DNA of 64,000 nucleotides from Calvatia gigantea. Its lineage: Eukaryota; Basidiomycota; Agaricomycetes; Agaricales; Lycoperdaceae. Both the position numbers and the translations under genes were made by a program. This document shows, piece after piece, positions 57,109 through 64,000 of this stretch. The stretch is taken from NCBI GenBank assembly GCA_025093985.1, contig JACAAK010000004.1, forward strand, positions 4,304,175 through 4,368,174, read 5' to 3'. The notes below the pieces were generated by a model that saw only the letters and a list, made by a program, of their open reading frames with translations, made no database searches and had not been told where the DNA came from. Numbering within the stretch: position 1 is the stretch's first letter; every line of letters begins with the position of its first letter.

Positions 57109-59610
57109 ATAGCAATAACATTGAAAATATGTGTTTTCAGAATAGTGCCGCAGTAAATGAACGTATCAACCCATATCTGTAGTCGATAGAAAGCCGCTGC
57201 AAATCCGAACAAGTTAAAAAAAGACGGAGTGGATCCGTTCATTTTTGGTGGAATTATTCCAGTATCATCCTATATTTAATGCTCTGAGAACTCATATGCA
57301 CACAGATTCGTCTAAGACGAATTGATGTGTGCACCACTCTAATTTTCCCACAGTCCAGCGGGGTCTGATGCACATGCATTTGTCTTGGATGAATGGGCGT
57401 GCACCTGTCCAATATTGCCACTGTGAACTGGACTTGGTACACACCCATTCATCCAAGATGAAGTATTTCCATGATAAATTGAGGTACCAGTGTACACACA
57501 TTCGTCTACGACAAATGGTGTGGACCACTCCAATATTCCCACACTCAACAGTTGCTGTCAGTGCTGTTGGGGCAGTACTGGTAGCCCCTGCAATCCAATT
57601 GCTATGTATTGTACCTCATGGAATCGCCTCAATGAGCTCTATCCAATAATACCAAGGCTGTAGTAATCCATCCCCTCGTTAGCATAATAATTCAATATCT
57701 CTGTGATAAAGGCCAGCTCCATAGCATGACATATAACCATCGGAGTAGCATTCCCAATATTTCGTTAAAATGCGGCTGCAATTCCGGTTAATGTAAAAAA
57801 ATGACCGAGTTAATATCTGCAGTCATTGAATTGTTGTAGAATACTTTGTATATTTAACAAGAAACACTAACCATGGAGTAGAATCACGACACCTTGACAG
57901 AGCATGATGTATTTGGGCTCGTTGGAATCCGCTTAATAAGGGCTATCCAACGCAATTTGTACCGTAGTGATCGCTAAAATACCCATTGAGTTATAGCATG
58001 ATCATTAGATATACTAAGTAATTAAATAGCAGCACAGCTACTGCGTGTGTCGGCCCGTATTTAGATGCGTTGAAAAGTGGCTGAAAATCCGATCATTTTG
58101 AAAAAAAGACTGAGCAGATCGGTGGAGTTTTTGTGAAGTTATTCCATTATCATTGTTTCATTGGTGTTCTGGAGACCCATGCACACAGATTCGTCCAAGA
58201 CGAAGACAAATCAGTGTGCTTCAGACCTTCGCTACCTGTGGGAATGTTTGAGTGGTGCACACATCAATTCGTCTTGGACGAATCTGTGTGAATGAATCCC
58301 CAGAACACTAATGAAACAATGATAATGAAATAGTTCCTCAGGAACTCGACGGATTGACCTGGTCTCTTTATTGAATTGTTCGGATTTTCAGCCGGTTCTA
58401 AACGCACCCAAATACGGGCCGACACGCTCAGTAGTTGCAATGCTATGTTAAAAACCCTCATTTTCAATGATGATGCCATAACTCAATGAATATTGAGGCG
58501 ATAATTACGGTCAGAGGTGCATTGGATAGTCCTAATCAAGAGGATCCTAACGACCATAAATACATTATATTCCGGTGAGGTGTTGAGCTTCTATTCAATT
58601 CCTAGTCATTTCTGTGAGATATACAAAGTATTCTATAGCAATTCAATGGCTACAGCTATTGACTCAGTCTTTTTTGCGAATTAACTGTAAATGCGGCCGC
58701 ATTTCAACAATATATTGCGGATGCTACTCTGATGGGTATATGTCTTGCTATGACACTGGCTTTATTGTACAGATGGTGAATTAACATACTGACAAGGTAT
58801 CCATTTATTATGATTTTGATCTCGTTGGAAAGAGCTCATTGAGGCGATTCTAACGGGGTATAATACATTATGGTTGGGCAACAGTGGCCCCCAGTACTGG
58901 CTAAACAACTACTGACAGTGACTGATTGAGTGTGGGAATATTGGAGTGGTGGACACCATTCGTTGTGGATGAATGTGTGGATTAATATACTGTGAGAGTA
59001 CTCCCCCCACTGAAGTAAGTGTCATCATAGAAGAGATTCTACAAGCAGCACATAGTAGCAGAAATTTTGTCATCAAGGACAACTTCTGGCAGCATAGATA
59101 GTTGAATATAAAAAGAATAGACAATAACTCCACAAGGAATGAACGGATTGACACGGTGTTTTTTTTGAATTGTTCGAGTTTCAAAGCGGCTTCTAACGAG
59201 TGCAAAAACATGGCGGTACGTTCAGCACTTGTTGTGCTATGATAGAAAGTATTATAATGGAAGATGGTGATATATCTCCCCAGATTGTGAAGCACTCACT
59301 ACAGTCTAATTAGCATTAAATAGTACTCATGAAGGCGATTCCAACAAGCCCCCATAGATTATATGCCAACAATGTGTTGATTTTATACTGCCTTGATAGT
59401 ATTTCTACACAAATAGACAAAAGGCTTTGTAGCTCTACAACGGCTGCAGCTATTGATTCACTGTTTTTTAGACCTTGGTCAGATTAACAACCATTTTGTA
59501 ATGATATATTGGGGATGTTTGTGGAATAATTATGTGTTATGCTATGGAGCTGTGTTTTATTAAAGGAATATTGGATTAATACAGCAAGGAGTTGATGGTT
59601 TAGTACAGTT
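57109..59610. repeat. Four-copy inverted array of a roughly 620-bp repeat
   Basis: Two direct copies (about 57110-57590, partial, and 57600-58225) are followed by two inverted copies (about 58230-58850 and 58860-59600). Shared landmarks: TCGGCCCGTATTT, GGCTGAAAATCCGA, CATTATCATTGTTTCATT and CACACAGATTCGTCCAAGAC, the last with its complement at 58263-58293. The copies are clearly diverged, so the array is old. Each copy holds a small hairpin around ATTCGTC..GACGAAT. ORFs here (such as 57254-57448 minus and 58909-59295 minus) are not supported as genes. Confidence 0.8.
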
Positions 59611-59626
59611 TTGGTAGCAGGAGGAG

Positions 59627-59728
59627 GTGATTCCTAAAAAACCGTTGAGTTGTCCGATGGAGGAGACAGGGCAACAGGCTGGGGAGCTACCCCAGCCACC
59701 TGTTTCGTTTTATGACAGACTCATCAGG
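59627..59728 (-). repeat. Partial leader repeat 1 of the telomeric element
   Basis: 102 bp from GAGGAGGTGATTCC to CTCATCAG, followed at once by repeat 2 with the same start. It holds a damaged hammerhead: stem II 3' strand AAAC instead of AGAC, and no stem I partner. Confidence 0.8.
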
Positions 59729-59987
59729 AGGAGGTGATTCCTAAAAAACCGTTGAGTTGTCCGATGGAAGAGACAGGGCAACAGGCTGGGGAGCTACCCC
59801 AGCCACCTGTTTCGTCTTATGACAGACTCATCAGGTGCTCTGATTATCCATCAGTACCTACCAAACCAATAGAACGCGTACGATCGCGCTATACTTGGGG
59901 ATGAGTATAATTAACTCGATCCATGGAACAGTTGACAAATGTCAACGAGCGCTAATATAGCGCCCAAAAAACTTAGCGCTTGTGGGC
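59729..59987 (-). repeat. Partial leader repeat 2
   Basis: Longer copy running into the GCGCC cluster (GCGCTAATATAGCGCCC) and cut at GTGGGC before repeat 3. Contains a hammerhead core at 59772-59841. Confidence 0.85.
59772..59841 (-). ncRNA. Hammerhead ribozyme motif, copy 2
   Basis: Minus strand: CUGAUGA (59834-59828), stem II GUCU/AGAC with a six-base loop, GAAA, stem III about 11 bp with a bulge (CAGG..CTGGGG/CCCCAG..CCTG), then UU before the stem I 3' strand. Stem I has two mismatches in its first five pairs, so activity is uncertain. Confidence 0.65.
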
Positions 59988-60390
59988 AGGAGGTGATTCC
60001 TAAAAAACCGTTGAGTTGTCCGATGGAGGAGACAGCGCAACAGGCTGGGGAGCTACCCCAGCCACCTGTTTCGTCTTATGACAGACTCATCAGGCGCTCT
60101 GATTATCCATCAGTACCTACCAAACCAATGAAACGCGTACGATTCGCGCTATACTTGGGGATGAGTATAATTAACTCGATCCATGGAACAGCTTGACAAA
60201 TGTCAACGAGCGCTTAAAATAGCGCCCATAAAACCCAGCGCTTATGGGCGCTTAAGTTATCGTCAGGAAATGTAAAAATAAGGAAAACTTGTACTTAAGC
60301 GCCCGCGTAGCGCCCAAATGCGGGGCGCCCATTAAGCGCCCACGCACTTAAATACTGAACATTCTCAAATAATAAATGAACGTACCAAGT
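59988..60390 (-). repeat. Leader repeat 3 (longest old copy)
   Basis: Matches 63480-63876 with small indels: hammerhead, palindrome TTGACAAATGTCAA, GCGCC cluster and ATGAACGTACCAAGTACC end. After it 60391-60533 is unique, then an interstitial telomeric tract. Confidence 0.85.
60034..60098 (-). ncRNA. Hammerhead ribozyme motif, copy 3 (best paired)
   Basis: Type I layout on the minus strand. Stem I AGCGC (60098-60094) pairs perfectly with GCGCU (60038-60034). The core is CUGAUGA, stem II GUCU/AGAC, GAAA and a long stem III; the base at the cleavage position is U (complement of 60039). Compared with copies 2 and 4, both stem I strands have changed in a way that restores pairing. Confidence 0.8.
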
Positions 60391-60533
60391 ACCTAACGAT
60401 GTCATCAGCTTGACAACTGAAGGCGGGGTACATACCGTGGCAGGTTATTTACGCAACAGTCCAGCTCGGACAGTCCCTTAGTCCATCTATCAGCCTGCGC
60501 ATCACGAGACAAGGCCGGTTCCACTCACCATTG
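60391..60533. other. Unique spacer before the interstitial telomeric tract
   Basis: 143 bp between leader repeat 3 and the TTAGGGG tract, with no repeat or gene seen. It may be the far 5' part of an older element copy. Confidence 0.4.
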
Positions 60534-60560
60534 TTAGGGGAGGTTAGGGGTTAGGGGGTT
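60534..60560 (+). repeat. Interstitial telomeric tract
   Basis: TTAGGGGAGG, TTAGGGG, TTAGGGGG, TT: about 27 bp with the same variable G-runs as the chromosome end. It forms the junction with the 3' end of the telomeric retroelement. Confidence 0.85.
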
Positions 60561-61186
60561 CCTACGTATTAGTAGTAGTCCAAGATTGCGTACAAGGATG
60601 TACTTACCGCAAAGTGTTCCATTTGGCACACCTGCAAGGAAAACGTTGGTGATCCAATGCGATGTTGTTGGTCTTTCGCTATCCCGATCGGGGCCATCAC
60701 CTCCCCGGCGTATAACTACTGGTAAAAGCGTTCACTCAAGAACACGTTCGTCGAGCCACAGTACGAACTCTCAAACGACACTGACTACTGGCTTCATTCC
60801 TTCATCCTGCCCATTACCTGCCACACCAGGTTGAGCATTAGGTCTAGACTCCCTTCATATTGGTTGTGTGAACGTCAATATAGGTTGCCCAACGTATCTA
60901 TCCCGCTCACGCACCCATAAAAAGCGCACATTACCTAAGATGAGTCCAACCTGGCATGCTTGGCGTAACGCACACTGCGTAGTGGATCACTACTCGCATC
61001 GCATACTCGAAGGCATGCCAGGTATCAAAGGAGTGGGAGCCAGAAGGCCCCGTCGGGTCGGGAGATTTTTGATTAGACCGAAGTCACCCAGAATCGTAAC
61101 TGGGATTTCGTTTCGACCGAGAATTCAGAAGAAGTTTTCGCCAGGCGTCTAAAAGAACGCCCGCAGACAAGAGGTACTAGTGAAGC
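60561..61186 (-). other. 3' part of the telomeric retroelement
   Basis: About 620 bp after the RT stop codon. No long ORF or GIY-YIG-like endonuclease is visible on the minus strand; the plus ORFs 60586-60834 and 60868-61152 are antisense readings. A donor-like GGTAAGTAC lies at about 60600. Confidence 0.5.
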
Positions 61187-63463
61187 TCAAGCTTCAGCTA
61201 ACCAACCATCCAAGGTAGTCTGACGCAAGTCAGTACGTTGATCTCTATTGAGATCTGGAAAACTACCTAGATCACGTCTTTCTAAGACAGCCCGCCGCCA
61301 AGAAGCAGCGAGATCTATAAGTTGTTTCGTTCGTCGCTTACTGACGATCAACCGCCGATCAAGAAGTCCAAGTTTATCCAAGCGTAGATACTCACCTCTG
61401 CCCACCAGAGACTTAGCAACTACACTAGAATGAGCGTCAACCCGCCAAAGCGGATCTTCACCACCCCAATGCAATCGCCCTCCCCGACGAGTTTCAGTAA
61501 GTTCCGGCTTGGTTGCGAGTATTTCCGCGGGGAGTTCTGATTTCTCCGGGGTATTACCGAAGGATAATGTGCGTAATGCAACTATCCATCCAGACTTCAG
61601 GCTGTCTGCCAACGTTTGAACGTTAAATAAATCCCATGACAAGTTATATTCTGATTTAAGGACAAGGACGTCCGCTGGTTCAGGTCGACTCTCTCTAAGT
61701 CGATTATCCCAACGTTCCTTATAGTTTCTCCTTAACCAAGAAGCAATTAACTTAGGAGGGTAGCCTCTCGCAATATAGATATCCGCAATTTCTCTACATG
61801 CTTCTACGTAGTAATCATACTTCGAAGAAAGAGTGGCTAGCCTACTCAGTTCACTCGTGAATGTGCCGCGCTTGACATATTCCGGGTGAGAGCTAATCCA
61901 TGGTAAACGTTCGAAATGGTTAAGCGGTTTCCTGTACGGTTTGTGACGAAACTCACCGTCCTCAAAAAAGAGGGTCAAATCCAGGAAGTTGACGTGATTA
62001 TCATCCGCATCCCATTCAATTTCACAGTTCTCGAATTTGAGAGGACTTACCCATCCAAGGGCCTCTCCGTATGACCTAGCGTACACTAAGGCCAAACAAT
62101 CATCGATATAGCGTCCATAATACGCTACGCGGGCAGTTGAACCCATACGATAGGCTTCCTCATGGTGTACTCCATAAAGATTAGCTAAATCCGGTGAGCA
62201 TGCAACGCCCATCGCTAATCCGTGATTCTGCCTATAATAGTCCCCGTCGAACTGGAAGATAAGATCGTCGTTGGCCGCTTTGAGGCACTCCCTCATTAAC
62301 CAAGCTCTGTTGGTAGATTCCTCAACGCTTAAATCCTCTTGCATCGATAACCATTTAAGGTATCTGTCATTAACAATCTCTAGGCAGCGATCCTTATCGA
62401 TATTAGGATAGAAAGCTACAACGTCACCTGAGACGAAGTATAAGCGATGCAGCGACCCATTTATTAATTTAAATTGGGGTAACGACAATTTAGCAAGCTT
62501 AAGTACCAAATCCTTTGTTCCATGAATTATGAATGGACTCTCGGCAATTAATGGTTTAAGATGCTTGGAGACATACTTCCCGGCTGGACCTTGTATAACA
62601 GAGTGGCAAGGGATAATCGGCCTTGCTTTTACCGGTTGTTTATGGATTTTAGGAATCACATAAAAGTTTGGGAGTCGGTCAGCATACTCCGCCCAAGTAT
62701 CTTCCTTGTGACGGTAATTAGTAGCCATGACCTCCGGTAAAAAGAAACTCCTAAAGAAGTCCGGAAGTTGCGGGTGAACATCATGTTCAGCACAGAATTT
62801 TGCAATTCTCTCCATGTGCGAAAGCTTCGACCATATGTACCAATGGACTGATCCATACTCGCCAGTAGTATGGTCCATATGATTAGGATCAGGATGGAAC
62901 GTTTTCGGGTCAAATTTAAGTTTTGTATAATCAGGAGTATCCCGACTACCCATAGCGTTTAGAAGCTTAAGCGCGCTTTCTATGAACCAGGATCGCGGAG
63001 CGACTGCGCAACCGAGGTTTTTATCAGTGACCATCAGTAGGAGCTCGTGAGTTACTAGATAGTCGCGGAGTTTGGAGATCGGTGGTAAAAGCGATCTAGG
63101 TGTGCGACCGCCAATCTGATCATCGTCGGGCAATTGCGAGACTACTTTATTAATCGTCCACGTCCCTTCATCGATGCCAAACTCGAATGCTCTGTCTAAG
63201 CGATCCGCACGCTTTCTAGAAGCTTTGGACGGAGTCGCGTAGTCTGGATCATAGTCGTTGATTAATTCATTATTGTCATGATCCTCCATAATTCTGAAGC
63301 GAACTGACCAACGGAGACGATCAACGAAATCGTCCCAAGCATCTAAGATTAATTGCTTAGAATACTTAGTGGGGAGCATGTACTTAAGTCCCGCACTCAA
63401 ATGAATCGCTAAATCACGCGGTACATCGCAGTCAATCATATGAATTGTGGACCTATAGCGCAT
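61187..63463 (-). CDS. Reverse transcriptase of a Penelope-like element
   Basis: 758 codons without a stop, the longest intact gene in the window. Motifs: VIPKIHKQPVKARPIIPCHS (about 269-288, the PKIHK...RPI block of Penelope-like RTs), GDVVAFYPNID (about 346-356, motif A), NHGLAMGVACSPDLANLYG (motif B), YIDDCLALVYA (about 452-462, catalytic box), then HVNFLDLTLFFEDGEF. Residues 1-260 are an N-terminal extension without known motif. The last 270 residues hold no GIY-YIG endonuclease and end in a basic region. In this family the enzyme copies element RNA onto chromosome ends. ATG 63463 is the first in frame. All catalytic aspartates seen are present, so it may be active. A decayed relative is at 24452-24765. 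Confidence 0.9.
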   Translation of the reverse strand: MRYRSTIHMIDCDVPRDLAIHLSAGLKYMLPTKYSKQLILDAWDDFVDRLRWSVRFRIMEDHDNNELINDYDPDYATPSKASRKRADRLDRAFEFGIDEGTWTINKVVSQLPDDDQIGGRTPRSLLPPISKLRDYLVTHELLLMVTDKNLGCAVAPRSWFIESALKLLNAMGSRDTPDYTKLKFDPKTFHPDPNHMDHTTGEYGSVHWYIWSKLSHMERIAKFCAEHDVHPQLPDFFRSFFLPEVMATNYRHKEDTWAEYADRLPNFYVIPKIHKQPVKARPIIPCHSVIQGPAGKYVSKHLKPLIAESPFIIHGTKDLVLKLAKLSLPQFKLINGSLHRLYFVSGDVVAFYPNIDKDRCLEIVNDRYLKWLSMQEDLSVEESTNRAWLMRECLKAANDDLIFQFDGDYYRQNHGLAMGVACSPDLANLYGVHHEEAYRMGSTARVAYYGRYIDDCLALVYARSYGEALGWVSPLKFENCEIEWDADDNHVNFLDLTLFFEDGEFRHKPYRKPLNHFERLPWISSHPEYVKRGTFTSELSRLATLSSKYDYYVEACREIADIYIARGYPPKLIASWLRRNYKERWDNRLRESRPEPADVLVLKSEYNLSWDLFNVQTLADSLKSGWIVALRTLSFGNTPEKSELPAEILATKPELTETRRGGRLHWGGEDPLWRVDAHSSVVAKSLVGRGEYLRLDKLGLLDRRLIVSKRRTKQLIDLAASWRRAVLERRDLGSFPDLNRDQRTDLRQTTLDGWLAEA

Positions 63464-63517
63464 ACTTTCTAGGGGTGAAGGTGATTCCTAAAAAACCGTT
63501 GAGTTGTCCGATGGAAG

Positions 63518-63588
63518 AGACAGGGCAACAGGCTGGGGAGCTACCCCAGCCACCTGTTTCGTCTTATGACAGACTCATCAGGTGCTCT
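63518..63588 (-). ncRNA. Hammerhead ribozyme motif, copy 4 (in the RT leader)
   Basis: Core as in copy 3: CUGAUGA (complement of 63574-63580), stem II GUCU/AGAC, GAAA, long stem III. Predicted cleavage after the base at 63527 leaves an RNA starting at 63526, 63 nt before the RT start codon. Stem I (AGCAC against GCCCU) has two mismatches. Confidence 0.7.
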
Positions 63589-63694
63589 GATTATCCATCA
63601 GTACCTACCAAACCAATAGAATGCGTACGATCGCGCTATACTTGGGGATGAGTATAATTAACTCGATCCATGGAACAGTTGACAAATGTCAACG

Positions 63695-63835
63695 AGCGCT
63701 AAAATAGCGCCCAAGAACTTAGCGCTTGTGGGCGCTTAAGTTATTGTCAGGAAAATGTAAAGTAAGGAAAACTTGTACTTAAGCGCCCGCGTAGCGCCCA
63801 AATGCGGGGCGCCCATTAAGCGCCCACGCACTTAA
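63695..63835. repeat. GCGCC motif cluster in the leader
   Basis: About eight copies of a heptamer-like AGCGCTT / AGCGCCC / GGCGCCC in both orientations, including the inverted pair GGGCGCTTAAG ... CTTAAGCGCCC. The same cluster is at 60210-60345. Confidence 0.75.
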
Positions 63836-63885
63836 ATACGAACATTCTCGAAATAATAAAATGAACGTACCAAGTACCAAGTGGT

Positions 63886-64000
63886 GGGTTAGGGGGGTTA
63901 GGGGTTAGGGTTAGGGGGTTAGGGGGTTAGGGGGTTAGGGGTTAGGGGTTAGGGGTTAGGGGTTAGGGGGTTAGGGGTTAGGGTTAGGGGTTAGGGGTTG
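63886..64000 (+). repeat. Terminal telomeric repeats
   Basis: About 15 units of TTA followed by 3 to 6 G, mostly 4 or 5, running to the end of the window. G-rich strand pointing right, so this is the right end of a chromosome. Confidence 0.95.

Larger units (their letters stand above)
63480..63876 (-). promoter_or_regulatory. Leader / pseudo-LTR of the telomeric element
   Basis: Upstream region of the RT gene, repeated at 59988-60390 and in part at 59627-59987. From the RT outward: GGAATCACCTTC, hammerhead, CCATGGATCGAGTTAATTATA, a TTGACAAATGTCAA inverted repeat, the GCGCC cluster (63695-63835), ending GTACCAAGTACC before the telomere. Probably contains the promoter; no clear TATA box. Confidence 0.7.
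60561..63885 (-). mobile_element. Telomere-attached Penelope-like retroelement
   Basis: About 3.3 kb bounded by TTAGGG-type repeats on both sides. Minus-strand order: leader (63885-63464) with GCGCC cluster and hammerhead, RT gene (63463-61187), 3' part (61186-60561). The orientation, with 3' end inward and 5' end toward the chromosome end, is that expected when a telomeric 3' G-strand primes reverse transcription. No endonuclease domain or target-site duplication is visible. Best fit: endonuclease-deficient Coprina-type Penelope-like elements of basidiomycetes. Confidence 0.85.

Noticed and set aside
59627..60390. Leader repeats as LTRs of an ordinary LTR retrotransposon
   Set aside because: They end at variable points, lack TG/CA ends and target duplications, and the associated RT has Penelope-like rather than Gypsy or Copia motifs.
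60586..61152. Two plus ORFs beside the interstitial telomeric tract as subtelomeric genes
   Set aside because: Antisense to the 3' part of the retroelement, short, with no recognisable motif.

Overview
The window reads as a chromosome end of a filamentous basidiomycete fungus, most likely an Agaricomycete. The evidence is short GT-AG introns of about 45-75 nt, a chromodomain Gypsy element, relics of fungal housekeeping genes (PSD2-type phosphatidylserine decarboxylase, MCD4/PIG-N, RPD3-type histone deacetylase, an FHA protein, a KRE6/SKN1-type GH16 protein), and a right end made of G-rich TTAGGG-type repeats. No prokaryotic feature, rRNA, tRNA or CRISPR array was found. The species cannot be named from the sequence alone.

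Layout. 1-1559: an antisense Cys-rich gene with one in-frame stop, followed by an LTR-like sequence. 1557-13463: a Gypsy chromovirus full of stop codons, split by a 6.8-kb element with 544-bp LTRs (5358-12122). 13466-14258: a fold-back element. 14990-24371: decayed host genes (kinase fragment, an unrecognised multi-exon gene, PSD2 broken by a 471-bp TIR element with a 9-bp target duplication). 24452-24765: an old fragment of the same reverse transcriptase that sits intact at the telomere. 25747-29317: older diverged copies of two genes that recur further right, plus an unrecognised gene cut by the duplication boundary. 28904-42839 and 43118-57108: a nearly identical direct duplication of about 14 kb carrying MCD4, histone deacetylase, FHA and GH16 genes, nearly all with frameshifts shared by both copies. 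57109-59610: four copies of a roughly 620-bp repeat, two direct and two inverted. 59627-64000: the telomeric block.

The telomeric block is the most informative part. A 758-codon reverse transcriptase of the Penelope-like type, with no visible endonuclease domain, lies on the minus strand between an interstitial telomeric tract (60534-60560) and the terminal repeats (63886-64000). This is the orientation expected if the 3' end of a telomeric G-strand primed reverse transcription. Its leader carries a hammerhead ribozyme motif on the coding strand. The motif recurs in three tandem partial leader copies; the copy at 60034-60098 has a fully paired stem I. Coprina-type telomeric Penelope-like elements and hammerheads in Penelope-like elements are both established, so the system is recognisable in kind; this arrangement is a clean example.

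The rest looks like a subtelomeric gene graveyard. Almost every difference seen between repeat copies is a transition, which fits deamination of methylated cytosine in repeats. The GH16 catalytic part and the telomeric reverse transcriptase are the best preserved coding sequences.
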